Below, piece after piece: positions 17,198-24,884 of a stretch of DNA of 25,865 bases. The notes under the pieces are model-generated. The model was not told where the DNA came from, searched no databases, and was given only the letters and a program-made list of their open reading frames with translations. Source of the stretch: Frondihabitans sp. (lineage in GTDB: Bacteria > Actinomycetota > Actinomycetes > Actinomycetales > Microbacteriaceae); assembly GCA_025464735.1 (NCBI GenBank), contig JAODMX010000474.1, positions 1 to 25,865 on the forward strand, read 5' to 3'. The first letter of the stretch is position 1; every line of letters begins with the position of its first letter. Position numbers and translations under genes: made by a program.

Positions 17198-18085
17198 TCA
17201 GAGCGCCGCCCGGCGAGCCCGGGTGAGAGCCGCACGCGCCTCGAAGTGCTCCTCGCCCGGGTACGCGACTTCGAGCAGGGTGAGACCGTTGGCCTGCGCG
17301 ACCTTGAACTGGCCGTCTCGGAGCCGGGCGTCACGGATCCTGGTCACATCGTCGATCGAGAGCCGACCTTCACCGACGGCCAGGGTCGCCCCGACGAGCG
17401 AACGCACCATGCTGTGGCAGAAGGCGTCGGCCCTGACCCGGGCCACCAGGATCCCGTCCGGGTCGCGTCGCCAGTGGAACCCCAGGAGGCTCCGCACCGT
17501 CGTCGCGCCGTCACGGGGTTTGCAGTAGGCGGCCCAGTCGTGCAGACCCAGAAGGGAGAGGGCGGCAGCGTTCATGAGGTCGAGATCGACGGTCGCCGGG
17601 AACCACATCGTGTCGTGACGCCTGATCGGATGGCGAGGACCGGACAGGTCGGAGACGCGGTACTCGTACTCGCGCCACAGCGCGGAGTAGCGCGCATCGA
17701 ACGTGCCAGGCACCACCGACGCGTGGGTCACGAAGAGATCGTCGGCCGCACCGGCCAACCCGTTGATACGCCTGGCCAGCAACAGCGCCGGCGGGAAAGG
17801 CGGGTACTTCGTCTTATTGCGGTGCGGGCGCGCGAGCAAGCCGAACTGCGCTGGCGTCACGTCGAGGTGAGCGACCTGTCCGATCGCGTGGACGCCCGTG
17901 TCCGTGCGTCCCGCCACGACGAGTCGGGGGGCCGGATGATGCCGCCGGAACACGATGTCGAGGGCATCTTCGATCTCGCCCTGAACCGTCCGGAGCCCCG
18001 GCTGTTTGCTCCAGCCATTGAACGCGGTGCCGTCGTAAGAGACGTCCAGGCGGATCCGCGTCGCCCCGGTCGTCTCCTCGTGCAC
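17198..18085 (-). CDS. truA: tRNA pseudouridine(38-40) synthase TruA
   Basis: A 295-residue TruA, which makes pseudouridine at positions 38-40 of the tRNA anticodon arm. The start RIRLDVSYDGTAFNGW, the catalytic Asp in VVAGRTDTGVHAIGQVAHLD, YEYRVSD, and the C-terminal RVRADAFCHSMVRSLVGATLAVGEG are all diagnostic. The start is uncertain. GTG at 18085 fits the family and is used here. An in-frame GTG at 18214 has a far better ribosome-binding site (AAGGAG, 4 bases away) and would add 43 residues. That stretch has about one third A/T in third codon positions, unlike the rest, so it looks non-coding. TruA follows rplQ in transcription but is separated by a strong terminator-like hairpin. Its stop is 8 bases from the rplM promoter. 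Confidence 0.93.
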   Translation of the reverse strand: MHEETTGATRIRLDVSYDGTAFNGWSKQPGLRTVQGEIEDALDIVFRRHHPAPRLVVAGRTDTGVHAIGQVAHLDVTPAQFGLLARPHRNKTKYPPFPPALLLARRINGLAGAADDLFVTHASVVPGTFDARYSALWREYEYRVSDLSGPRHPIRRHDTMWFPATVDLDLMNAAALSLLGLHDWAAYCKPRDGATTVRSLLGFHWRRDPDGILVARVRADAFCHSMVRSLVGATLAVGEGRLSIDDVTRIRDARLRDGQFKVAQANGLTLLEVAYPGEEHFEARAALTRARRAAL

Positions 18086-18254
18086 TTCGCCCAACACGGA
18101 AACCAAGTCTACGAGGCCGAGTGGCGGGCGGTCCGCGGCAACGGTCCCTCCGCAAAATGAAGGAGATCCCGACCCGACGAGGCAGACGGCGGCCGGAGTA
18201 GGGCGCGAAGGCACGATTCTCCTTCGTTTTGATCGGGCACAGCGGGCAGCATAA

Positions 18255-18292
18255 CGAAAGGCCCGCCCCCGGGACAGGGGGCGGGCCTTTCG
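18255..18292 (-). terminator. Terminator of the infA-rplQ operon
   Basis: A perfect 16-base stem (arms 18255-18270 and 18277-18292, CGAAAGGCCCGCCCCC and its complement) encloses a 6-base loop, 13 bases after the rplQ stop. On the minus strand only GTTAT follows, so there is no strong T tract. The stem is stable enough for termination in a high-GC genome. Any truA expression must come from read-through or a promoter overlapping this site. Confidence 0.8.
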
Positions 18293-18305
18293 GCTGTGGT
18301 GCGGA

Positions 18306-18962
18306 CTACTTCTTGTCGGCCTCGGGCGCGTCTTCCGGCGTCTCGGTCGTCGCCTCGATGATCGTCTCGTCCGAAGCCGTCAGGTCTTCGGCCGACTCCG
18401 ACTCGAGCTCGGCGGTCGTCTCGGGCGTCTCGTCGGTGTCGACGGGAGCCTCGGTCGTCGCCTCGATGATCGCCTCGTCGGAGGTGGTCAGCTCGTCTGC
18501 CGACTCTTCGAGAAGGGCCTCGGTCGTGGCGGGGACGTCAGCAAGTTTCGCCGCCGATGAACGCTTCGAGGAGCTCTTGGCCGAGCCCTTCGTCTTCGGG
18601 GTCACGGGCTCGAGAACGAGCTCGATCTGCACCATGGAGGCATTGTCACCCTTGCGGAAGCCGAGCTTCGTGATGCGGGTATAGCCGCCCTCACGGAGTT
18701 CGAGCAGGGGCGCCACCTCGGAGAACAGGATGTGGGTGCTCTCCTTGTTGCGGAGAATAGCCTGCACACGACGACGCGAATGCAGGTCACCGCGCTTCGC
18801 GAACGTGACGAGGCGCTCGGCGACGGGGCGAAGGCGCTTGGCCTTCGTCTCGGTCGTCTTGATGCTCTTGTGCGTGAACAGCTGGCCGGCCAGGTTGGCG
18901 AGGAGAAGGCGCTCGTGCGCCGGTCCGCCTCCGAGGCGGGGACCCTTGGTGGGCTTGGGCAT
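18306..18962 (-). CDS. rplQ: 50S ribosomal protein L17 with long acidic tail
   Basis: A 218-residue L17. Residues 1-120 are the normal protein: [29 protein letters not shown], then [36 protein letters not shown] and [17 protein letters not shown]. From about 122 a basic linker ([16 protein letters not shown]) leads to about 80 acidic Thr/Glu-rich residues with an internal duplication at a 36-residue period ([14 protein letters not shown] and [14 protein letters not shown]). The DNA shows the same repeat at 18342-18371 and 18450-18479, 29 of 30 bases identical. E. coli L17 has 127 residues. The ATG at 18962 has AGGAAA upstream. It is the last gene of the rpoA operon. Confidence 0.97.
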   Translation of the reverse strand: MPKPTKGPRLGGGPAHERLLLANLAGQLFTHKSIKTTETKAKRLRPVAERLVTFAKRGDLHSRRRVQAILRNKESTHILFSEVAPLLELREGGYTRITKLGFRKGDNASMVQIELVLEPVTPKTKGSAKSSSKRSSAAKLADVPATTEALLEESADELTTSDEAIIEATTEAPVDTDETPETTAELESESAEDLTASDETIIEATTETPEDAPEADKK

Positions 18963-19011
18963 TGTCGTTTCCTAAATATGTGTAAGAGGGAAGGGCGGAC
19001 GCGCAGGAGAC

Positions 19012-20004
19012 CTAGTTGGTCTCCTCCTCGTCGTAGCCGCTGTAGAAGTGGGCGCCGTCGAAACCGGGAACCGTGTCTTTCAGCGAAAGGCCGAGCTCGA
19101 CGAGCTTGTCCTTCACCTCATCGACCGACTTCTGACCGAAGTTGCGGATGTTCATCAGCTGCGTCTCGGAAAGGGCGACGAGCTCGGAGACGGTGTTGAT
19201 GCCCTCGCGCTTGAGGCAGTTGTAGCTGCGCACCGAGAGGTCGAGGTCTTCGATCGGGGTCTGCAGCTCGCTGGAGAGGACGGCGTCAACCGGCGCGGGG
19301 CCGATCTCGATGCCCTCGGCCGCGTTGTTGAGCTCGCGGGCCAGACCGAACAGCTCGGTCAGTGTGCGACCGGCCGACGCGATTGCGTCACGGGGCGTGA
19401 TCGCCGGCTTCGTCTCGACGTCAACGACCAGGCGGTCGAAGTCGGTGCGCTCACCGGCACGAGTCGCCTCGACGCGGTAGGTCACCTTGAGCACGGGCGA
19501 GTAGATCGAGTCGATCGGGATCTGCCCGGCCTCGGAGAACTCCGAGCGGTTCTGCACGGCCGAGACGTAGCCACGGCCACGCTCGATCGTCAGCTCAAGC
19601 TCGAACTTGGCCTTGTCGTTGAGCGTCTCGATGACGAGCTCGGGGTTGTGGACCTCGACACCGGCAGGAACTGAGATGTCGGCGGCGGTCACCTGACCGG
19701 CACCCTGCTTGCGCAGGTAGGCGGTGATCGGCTCGTCGTGCTCGCTCGAGACGACGAGGCTCTTGATGTTCAGGATGACCTCGGTGACATCTTCCTTGAC
19801 ACCGGGAACGGTCGTGAACTCGTGGAGCACACCATCGATCCGGATGCTGGTGACAGCGGCTCCGGGGATCGAGGAAAGAAGGGTGCGGCGCATCGAGTTG
19901 CCGAGCGTGTAGCCGAAGCCTGGCTCGAGGGGTTCGATCACGAAGCGCGAGCGGAACTCCGAGATGTTCTCCTCGGTGAGGGTGGGGCGCTGTGCAATGA
20001 GCAC
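19012..20004 (-). CDS. rpoA: DNA-directed RNA polymerase subunit alpha
   Basis: A 330-residue alpha subunit of RNA polymerase, normal length. The N-terminal assembly domain shows [28 protein letters not shown] and [16 protein letters not shown]. The C-terminal domain, from about residue 245, shows [19 protein letters not shown] and [19 protein letters not shown], the part that contacts UP elements and activators. The start is GTG at 20004 with AAAGGAA 7 bases upstream. It lies between rpsK and rplQ. The gene for S4 (rpsD), often found just before rpoA, is not here, and the 196-base gap to rpsK holds only hairpins. Confidence 0.98.
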   Translation of the reverse strand: MLIAQRPTLTEENISEFRSRFVIEPLEPGFGYTLGNSMRRTLLSSIPGAAVTSIRIDGVLHEFTTVPGVKEDVTEVILNIKSLVVSSEHDEPITAYLRKQGAGQVTAADISVPAGVEVHNPELVIETLNDKAKFELELTIERGRGYVSAVQNRSEFSEAGQIPIDSIYSPVLKVTYRVEATRAGERTDFDRLVVDVETKPAITPRDAIASAGRTLTELFGLARELNNAAEGIEIGPAPVDAVLSSELQTPIEDLDLSVRSYNCLKREGINTVSELVALSETQLMNIRNFGQKSVDEVKDKLVELGLSLKDTVPGFDGAHFYSGYDEEETN

Positions 20005-20022
20005 TGTGGATTCCTTTCGGCG

Positions 20023-20180
20023 AAGAGTCCGCTATATGACTCTTGGCGGTACGACTGGTGGCTGCAGTCGGTCTATTGAGTTGTACTGACCGGGATCCTG
20101 AAGGGTGAAACCTCAGGACCCCGAAAGCTTCGTGAACGCGGTGAACGCCACGACCCCGGAACCCTTGCTGGGCTCCGGGG
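20023..20180 (-). promoter_or_regulatory. Structured rpsK-rpoA intercistronic region with three hairpins
   Basis: Three stems are visible. CCCCGGAACCC/GGGCTCCGGGG (20154-20180) has 11 pairs including one wobble. GGGATCCTGA/TCAGGACCC (20092-20121) has one bulge. AAGAGTC-cgctatat-GACTCTT (20023-20044) is a perfect 7-base dyad ending just before the rpoA ribosome-binding site. No gene is visible between. An internal promoter, attenuator or processing site for rpoA is possible. Confidence 0.5.
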
Positions 20181-20200
20181 AAACGCGGCGATGACGGTCG

Positions 20201-20599
20201 TTAGACGCGACGGCGCTTCGGCGGGCGGCACCCGTTGTGCGCCTGCGGGGTGACGTCGTTGATCGAACCCACCTCGAGGCCGGCGGCCTGAAGCGAGCGG
20301 ATCGCAGTCTCGCGACCGGAACCCGGGCCCTTGACGAACACGTCGACCTTCTTGACGCCGTGCTCCTGCGCCTGACGCGCAGCCGACTCGGCGGCGAGCT
20401 GCGCCGCGAACGGGGTCGACTTGCGCGAACCCTTGAAGCCGACGGCGCCGGACGAAGCCCAGCTCAGCACGGCGCCCGAGGGGTCGGTGATCGAAACGAT
20501 GGTGTTGTTGAACGTCGACTTGATGTGAGCCTGGCCCACGGCGACGTTCTTCTTCTCTTTGCGGCGGGGCTTGCGCGCGGCCGTCTTCGGTGCTGCCAT
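20201..20599 (-). CDS. rpsK: 30S ribosomal protein S11
   Basis: A 132-residue S11. A basic N-terminal tail ([18 protein letters not shown]) is followed by [65 protein letters not shown] and the invariant end [19 protein letters not shown]. Length is normal. The ATG at 20599 has AGGAG 5 bases upstream. It follows rpsM by 39 bases in the same transcript. Confidence 0.98.
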   Translation of the reverse strand: MAAPKTAARKPRRKEKKNVAVGQAHIKSTFNNTIVSITDPSGAVLSWASSGAVGFKGSRKSTPFAAQLAAESAARQAQEHGVKKVDVFVKGPGSGRETAIRSLQAAGLEVGSINDVTPQAHNGCRPPKRRRV

Positions 20600-20638
20600 T
20601 TTTTCTCCTACAACCTAATCGCCTGGCGGAAGCCCGGC

Positions 20639-21013
20639 TTATCGAGCCTTCTTCTTGCCGGCGACCGTGCGCTTCGGGCCCTTGCGGGTGCGAGCGTTGG
20701 TCTTGGTGCGCTGGCCGCGGACGGGCAGGCCACGGCGGTGGCGGATGCCCTCGTAGCTACCGATCTCCACCTTGCGGCGAATGTCGGCGGCGACCTCGCG
20801 GCGGAGGTCACCCTCTACCTTGTAGTTGCCCTCGATGTAGTCGCGGAGCAGGACGAGCTGGTCGTCGCTCAGGTCTTTGACGCGGATGTTGCCGTCGATC
20901 GAGGTGTCGGCAAGAGTCTTGAGCGCGCGCGTGCGGCCGACTCCGTAGATGTAGGTCAGTGCGACTTCCACGCGCTTGTCGCGCGGGATGTCAACGCCTG
21001 CTAGACGTGCCAT
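20639..21013 (-). CDS. rpsM: 30S ribosomal protein S13
   Basis: A 124-residue S13. [30 protein letters not shown] at the N-terminus, the helical middle with [13 protein letters not shown] and [19 protein letters not shown], and the C-terminal [27 protein letters not shown] tail with lysines are all typical. The tail reaches the P-site tRNA and the bridge to L5. The ATG at 21013 has AAGGAG 7 bases upstream. It follows rpmJ after a 156-base structured gap. Confidence 0.98.
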   Translation of the reverse strand: MARLAGVDIPRDKRVEVALTYIYGVGRTRALKTLADTSIDGNIRVKDLSDDQLVLLRDYIEGNYKVEGDLRREVAADIRRKVEIGSYEGIRHRRGLPVRGQRTKTNARTRKGPKRTVAGKKKAR

Positions 21014-21035
21014 TGTGGCTTCTCCTTGAGAGATG

Positions 21036-21089
21036 GTGGAGGTGTGTCACAGCACCGGTGCCCGGGCCTCCGCCCGGGGTGTCCTCCAC
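21036..21089 (-). promoter_or_regulatory. Nested hairpin in the rpmJ-rpsM gap
   Basis: An outer stem GTGGAGG/CCTCCAC (21036-21042 with 21083-21089) encloses CCCGGGC-ctcc-GCCCGGG (21061-21078), a very stable 7-base stem. A perfect 10-base palindrome GCACCGGTGC at 21052-21061 can compete with the inner stem. The structure ends about 10 bases before the rpsM ribosome-binding site. A regulatory or processing role is inferred only. Confidence 0.5.
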
Positions 21090-21169
21090 AGTTCGTGTGA
21101 CCACGACGTGGATTCTGGTGCTGCTCGGTTGTGTTGCTGGTGACCGTATTGCTGTTAAACCTGCTGCGT

Positions 21170-21286
21170 TCAGCCCTGGCGCTGCTTGTGGCGCGGGTTG
21201 CTGTTGCAGATGACCATGACGCGGCCATTCCGGCGAATCACTTTGCAGTGCTCGCAGATGGGCTTGACGCTGGGCTTGACCTTCAT
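21170..21286 (-). CDS. rpmJ: 50S ribosomal protein L36, zinc-binding type
   Basis: A 38-residue L36, too short for most gene finders. It reads [20 protein letters not shown], continuing to [13 protein letters not shown]. The CxxC pair (Cys11, Cys14), Cys27 and the His in NPRHKQRQG make the zinc ribbon of the C-plus form, so the protein is zinc-dependent. Many actinobacteria also carry a zinc-free copy elsewhere. The ATG at 21286 has AAAGGAAA 5 bases upstream. It lies between infA and rpsM as usual. Confidence 0.97.
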   Translation of the reverse strand: MKVKPSVKPICEHCKVIRRNGRVMVICNSNPRHKQRQG

Positions 21287-21315
21287 GTTGTTTCCTTTTG
21301 ACTCGCTGGCCTCGT

Positions 21316-21335
21316 GCCCGACGGGTGCGTCGGGC
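21316..21335 (-). promoter_or_regulatory. Hairpin in the infA-rpmJ gap
   Basis: GCCCGACG-ggtg-CGTCGGGC is a perfect 8-base GC-rich stem with a tetraloop in the 85-base gap between infA and rpmJ. There is no T tract, so it is more likely an RNA-stability or attenuation element than a terminator. Confidence 0.45.
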
Positions 21336-21371
21336 CGTTCCTTTCCAGCACTGCCTCTTCTTAGGGACGAC

Positions 21372-21593
21372 CTACTTGTAGCGGTAGACGATCCGGCCGC
21401 GGGTCAAGTCGTAGGGGCTGAGTTCGACGATCACCCGGTCTTCGGGGAGGATGCGGATGTAGTGCTGACGCATCTTTCCGGAGATGTGTGCGAGAACTTT
21501 GTGTCCGTTGCTGAGCTCGACGCGAAACATCGCGTTGGGCAGAGCTTCGACCACTGCTCCTTCGATTTCGATGACACCGTCTTTTTTGGCCAT
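21372..21593 (-). CDS. infA: Translation initiation factor IF-1
   Basis: A 73-residue IF-1, a single OB-fold protein that binds the ribosomal A site during initiation. [52 protein letters not shown] and [18 protein letters not shown] match the family throughout. The ATG at 21593 was chosen because the family starts MAKK and GTGAGG lies just upstream; the residues before it in frame are not conserved. It is the first gene of this operon here, since the usual upstream neighbour map is cut off by the inverted LCP gene. Confidence 0.98.
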   Translation of the reverse strand: MAKKDGVIEIEGAVVEALPNAMFRVELSNGHKVLAHISGKMRQHYIRILPEDRVIVELSPYDLTRGRIVYRYK

Positions 21594-21718
21594 AGCCTCA
21601 CTGTCGCTAAGAATTGAATGTGCTGGTCGTGCGGGGATCGGCATCTCTCGAACGGGCGACGTGAAGGAACCCGCTCAGAAAGGCATGCAAAAATGCAGGC
21701 CGGAGACACCAAAGATCA

Positions 21719-21748
21719 AGCTTATGTGATTGCGCTACAGTTTGCCAA
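21719..21748 (-). promoter_or_regulatory. Possible infA promoter
   Basis: On the minus strand TTGGCA (plus 21743-21748) and TAAGCT (plus 21719-21724) are 18 bases apart, a fair SigA-type promoter that would give a leader of roughly 120 bases. TTGACC lies further upstream as an alternative -35. A plus-strand TACAGT at 21736-21741 could be the -10 box of the divergent LCP gene, overlapping this promoter. Confidence 0.35.
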
Positions 21749-21822
21749 CCCGGCAGGTCAACCCGACACGCCGTTCTCGACTTCTCGACTTTTCGAGCGA
21801 CTCCGTCACGAAAGGGAGCCCT

Positions 21823-23085
21823 GTGCCCGGACAACGATCCAGCCGTAGAACCGCTAAGGAGCAAGGTATCGCCCGGCACGGCCGCCTGCGTCGCCCCAGC
21901 CCGGTGAAGTTCATTGCGCTCGTGGTCGCCGTGCTTGTCGGAGCTACCGCAGTCAGCGGCGCGTCGCTCGCCGCGATCGCCGCCGTATCGTTGAAATCCC
22001 AGATCAAGACCGTTTCTATCGGCGCGAAAGACGACAAGATCGCCCAGAACACCTCCATCGGAGCGATCAAGGGCGGCGCGAACATCCTGCTGGTCGGAAG
22101 CGACACCCGGGCGGGCCAGACGCAGGTGTCTGCGGGGGTCGCCGATGGCAGCCGAAATGACGTCACGATCCTGATTCATATCTCAGCGGACCACAAGCAG
22201 ATGACCGCCGTCAGCTTTCCGCGTGACCTGATGGTCGACATCCCCGCCTGCACCGGAACGGACGGTGCGACGTACCCTGCAGAGACTTACCAGCAATTTA
22301 ACACGACACTCGGAGAAGGGCTCGGCTGCAGCGTTGCGACCGTGGAATCGATGACAGGCCTGACGATTCCCTATGCGGCCGAGATCACGTTCGACGGCGT
22401 CATCGAAATGTCGAACGCGATCGGTGGTGTCAGCGTCTGTATCGCCCAACCCATCAACGACACCGATTCCGGCCTCGTCCTCTCCGCGGGCACTCACACC
22501 CTCGAGGGACTCCAGGCACTCGAGTTCCTCCGCACACGCCACGGTGTCGGTGACGGAAGCGACCTCGCCCGGATCAGCTCGCAGCAGGTCTTCCTCTCGT
22601 CGATGATGCGCAAGATCGTTTCGAGCGGCACCCTCGGAAATCCGCTCCAGCTGTACGGACTCGCCTCGGCCGCTGTCAAGAACATGACCCTCTCGCAGAG
22701 CCTGTCGTCGACCGACACCATGATCGAGCTGGGGCTGGCGTTGAAGAACATCAACCTCGCCAACGTCGTGTTCGTCCAGTACCCGACTGCGACGGATCCC
22801 CAGAACGTCAACCGTGTCATCCCGGACAGCGCCGATGCGACCATCCTCAACACCGACCTGCAACAGGATCTGAAGTTCACCCTGGGTGCCAACAGCACCG
22901 GGCGGGCGTCCGAAGTCAGCGGGTCGTCCACCTCCGGGTCGACGGGCACGGCGACTACCACCCCTTCGACCGGTACCGCGACGGCGACGGCGACGCCGAC
23001 CGCTACGTCAGGAACCTCGACGCTGCCCTCGACGATCACGGGACAGTCCGCCAACGAGCAGACCTGCTCGGTCGGTAACGGCTGA
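21823..23085 (+). CDS. LytR-CpsA-Psr (LCP) family cell-wall polymer ligase
   Basis: A 420-residue membrane-anchored LCP protein. Family members transfer undecaprenyl-linked glycopolymers (teichoic acid or arabinogalactan type) onto peptidoglycan outside the cell. A basic cytoplasmic N-terminus (1-28) precedes one transmembrane helix (about 29-56) and the LCP domain. The domain has ILLVGSDTRAG (Asp94, Arg96), RNDVTILIHI (Arg111, Asp113), VSFPRDLMVDIP (Arg134, Asp135), and GTHTLEGLQALEFLRTRHG with LARISSQQVFLSSM near the end. Residues 365-405 are a Ser/Thr/Gly/Ala-rich tail; no LytR_C domain follows. The start is GTG at 21823, chosen for AAAGGGAG 4 bases upstream. The gene is inverted between map and infA, and a perfect hairpin terminator follows. 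Confidence 0.92.
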   Translation: MPGQRSSRRTAKEQGIARHGRLRRPSPVKFIALVVAVLVGATAVSGASLAAIAAVSLKSQIKTVSIGAKDDKIAQNTSIGAIKGGANILLVGSDTRAGQTQVSAGVADGSRNDVTILIHISADHKQMTAVSFPRDLMVDIPACTGTDGATYPAETYQQFNTTLGEGLGCSVATVESMTGLTIPYAAEITFDGVIEMSNAIGGVSVCIAQPINDTDSGLVLSAGTHTLEGLQALEFLRTRHGVGDGSDLARISSQQVFLSSMMRKIVSSGTLGNPLQLYGLASAAVKNMTLSQSLSSTDTMIELGLALKNINLANVVFVQYPTATDPQNVNRVIPDSADATILNTDLQQDLKFTLGANSTGRASEVSGSSTSGSTGTATTTPSTGTATATATPTATSGTSTLPSTITGQSANEQTCSVGNG

Positions 23086-23118
23086 CGCGTCGTCGGCCCG
23101 CCCGGGCCTCGCCTCCGT

Positions 23119-23170
23119 AACTCCACAACACGCCGCTCACTTCTATTCGTGAGCGGCGTGTTGTGGAGTT
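23119..23170. terminator. Perfect 22-bp hairpin after the LCP gene
   Basis: Arms 23119-23140 and 23149-23170 are perfect complements of 22 bases (core AACTCCACAACACGCC) around the 8-base loop TTCTATTC. The right arm ends in GTT followed by TTG, giving four T residues in a row on the plus strand. It lies 33 bases beyond the LCP stop codon, so it should terminate that gene. It belongs to the same sequence family as the two 62-bp repeats that follow. Confidence 0.85.
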
Positions 23171-23207
23171 TTGCGCGCTGGTCCGCGCATCGCCACCACC
23201 CAGCGCC

Positions 23208-23269
23208 ACGGCTCAACTCCACAAATGGCCACCACACGCAAACATGAGTGGCGTGTTGTGGAGTCCTGC
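23208..23269. repeat. 62-bp palindromic direct repeat, copy 1
   Basis: Identical over 62 bases to 23311-23372. Each copy has hairpin arms ACTCCACAA-atg-GCCAC and GTGGC-gtg-TTGTGGAGT around a 15-base loop. The right half (GAGTGGCGTGTTGTGGAGT) is nearly identical to the right arm of the hairpin at 23119-23170. The 336-base gap between the LCP gene and map holds these elements and no gene. Confidence 0.92.
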
Positions 23270-23310
23270 AGACTCCGCCGCAAGCCGACGTCCCCTCGCC
23301 CCGTGACACG

Positions 23311-23372
23311 ACGGCTCAACTCCACAAATGGCCACCACACGCAAACATGAGTGGCGTGTTGTGGAGTCCTGC
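23311..23372. repeat. 62-bp palindromic direct repeat, copy 2
   Basis: An exact copy of 23208-23269 in the same orientation, after a 41-base unrelated spacer. It lies 49 bases before the map stop codon, so a map transcript on the minus strand would fold it as the first hairpin downstream and it could serve as a map terminator. Confidence 0.92.
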
Positions 23373-23421
23373 GGGGCGGGCACACACGAGCGCTCGCAGC
23401 CGCGCGCGCGGCCGGGCCCAG

Positions 23422-24255
23422 CTAGAGAAGCGGGACGGGGCGGACGCCCAAGGGCGCTAGGCCCGCCGCGCCGCCATCGACAGCGGTCAGCACCCAGATG
23501 CCGCCCGCATGGACGGCGACGGAGTGCTCCCAGTGCGAGGCGTCCGACGAGTCGACCGTGGTGACCGTCCAGTCGTCGTCCTGCGTGAAGGTGTCGATCC
23601 CCCCGGCGGTCACCATCGGCTCGATAGCGACCACGAGACCGGGACGGACTGCGGGCCCGCTGCCGCGCACCCGGTAGTTGAAGACGGGCGGATCTTCGTG
23701 CATTGAGCGACCGATGCCGTGTCCGACGTAGTCCTCGAGAATTCCGTACGACCCCTGCGTCTCGATGAAGTCCTCGATGGCTTCACCGACCTGGTTGAGG
23801 TGCTTCGCCGTGGCCAGGGCGGCGATCCCGTGCCAGAGCGACTGCTCGGTGACCTGATTGAGTTTCCTGCGAATTTCCGCGACCTCAGGATCCTGATGGT
23901 CACCCACCACAAACGTCCGCGCGCTGTCGCCGTTCCAGCCTTCGAACTGCGCTCCCGAGTCGATGGAGACGATGTCGCCCTCCGCCACCACCCGGTCACC
24001 CGGGATCCCGTGAACCACGTCGGAGTTGACCGAGGCACAGATCGTGTGCCGGTAGCCCGGCACGAGCATGAAGTTGGGCTCGCCGCCACCGTCGCGGATG
24101 GTCTTCTCGGCGATCGCGTCGAGCTCACCGGTCGTGACTCCGGGCCGGATGTCGGCCGCGACCGCGTCCAGCGACGCCGCGGTCAGGAGACCCGGCTGCA
24201 CCATCCTGCGCAGTTCGTCGGGCGTCTTGTAGATGCCCGGTTTGCGGAACGCCAC
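23422..24255 (-). CDS. map: Type I methionine aminopeptidase
   Basis: A 277-residue enzyme removing the initiator Met from new proteins. All pita-bread active-site residues are in place: His82 in NSDVVHGIPG, Asp99 in VSIDSGA, Asp110 in GWNGDSARTF, His179 in YVGHGIGRSMHEDP, Glu212 in VVAIEPMV and Glu243 in SHWEHSVAV. There is no N-terminal zinc-finger extension (MetAP Ia). The end (GGAAGLAPLGVRPVPLL) is a short extra tail. The start is GTG at 24255, 11 bases after the adk stop, with only a weak GGGG as ribosome-binding site. It is transcribed with secY and adk. The usual next gene, infA, is displaced by the inverted LCP gene and repeats. Confidence 0.97.
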   Translation of the reverse strand: MAFRKPGIYKTPDELRRMVQPGLLTAASLDAVAADIRPGVTTGELDAIAEKTIRDGGGEPNFMLVPGYRHTICASVNSDVVHGIPGDRVVAEGDIVSIDSGAQFEGWNGDSARTFVVGDHQDPEVAEIRRKLNQVTEQSLWHGIAALATAKHLNQVGEAIEDFIETQGSYGILEDYVGHGIGRSMHEDPPVFNYRVRGSGPAVRPGLVVAIEPMVTAGGIDTFTQDDDWTVTTVDSSDASHWEHSVAVHAGGIWVLTAVDGGAAGLAPLGVRPVPLL

Positions 24256-24266
24256 GGATGCCCCGG

Positions 24267-24884
24267 TCAGGCCACGGCGGTCGGCCGGATGCCCCGCGAC
24301 GACAGGGCGCCGTCGATGCGGGCAGCGACATCGTCGACGCTGCCGAGACCATTGACCTCGAGCACGAGACCCCGTTCGGCGTAGGCGGCGATTAGCGGGC
24401 CGGTCTCGCGCAGGTAGACGTCTTGACGGTGCCGGATGGCCTCTTCGGTGTCGTCGCTGCGACCCTGCTCGAGGGCACGCTTGCGCAGACGAGCGACGAT
24501 CTCATCGCGGTCGGCCACAAGCTGGACGACAGCGCTCAGTTCCTCACCGCGGCTCGCCAGGAGCTCGTCGAGGAAGTGCACCTGATCGGCCGTGCGAGGG
24601 TAACCGTCGAGCAGGAAGCCGTCGACGGCGTCGGGCTGAGCCAGGCGGTCGGCGATCAGCTCATTCGTGAGCGAGTCAGGTACGTAGTCGCCGGCGTCGA
24701 GAATGGCCTTGACCTGCAGACCGAGCTCGGTTTCGTCCTTCACGTTAGCCCGGAAGATGTCGCCGGTCGAGATGGCCGGGATCGCGAGGTTCTCGGCGAC
24801 ACGGCCGGCCTGCGTGCCCTTGCCCGCACCGGGAGGGCCGACGATGAGAAGACGAGGCGCGAGGGAAGCCGCCACGTCGCTCAT
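24267..24884 (-). CDS. adk: Adenylate kinase, short form
   Basis: A 205-residue enzyme converting ATP and AMP to two ADP. The P-loop is [15 protein letters not shown] (residues 14-28). [12 protein letters not shown] and [12 protein letters not shown] are AMP-binding and core segments. The lid is the short form, [23 protein letters not shown], without the zinc-binding LID domain of longer adenylate kinases. This is usual in actinobacteria, though the C-terminus is about 20 residues longer than the mycobacterial type. ATG 24884 overlaps the secY stop in ATGA, so the two are translationally coupled. Confidence 0.97.
   Translation of the reverse strand: MSDVAASLAPRLLIVGPPGAGKGTQAGRVAENLAIPAISTGDIFRANVKDETELGLQVKAILDAGDYVPDSLTNELIADRLAQPDAVDGFLLDGYPRTADQVHFLDELLASRGEELSAVVQLVADRDEIVARLRKRALEQGRSDDTEEAIRHRQDVYLRETGPLIAAYAERGLVLEVNGLGSVDDVAARIDGALSSRGIRPTAVA

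Noticed and set aside
18229..18684. A plus-strand Ser/Val-rich frame across the rplQ tail
   Set aside because: It is antisense to the repetitive acidic tail of L17. The Ser-rich composition comes from the complement of Glu/Asp/Thr codons.
21730..21822. Upstream in-frame extension of the LCP gene
   Set aside because: The extension contains no conserved residues, and the GTG at 21823 has an AAAGGGAG ribosome-binding site directly before it. The segment more likely holds the divergent promoters.
23208..23372. Two direct repeats with a 41-base spacer, resembling a minimal CRISPR array
   Set aside because: The units are 62 bases, strongly palindromic over most of their length, only two in number, and no cas gene is present. 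They match the neighbouring hairpin family instead.
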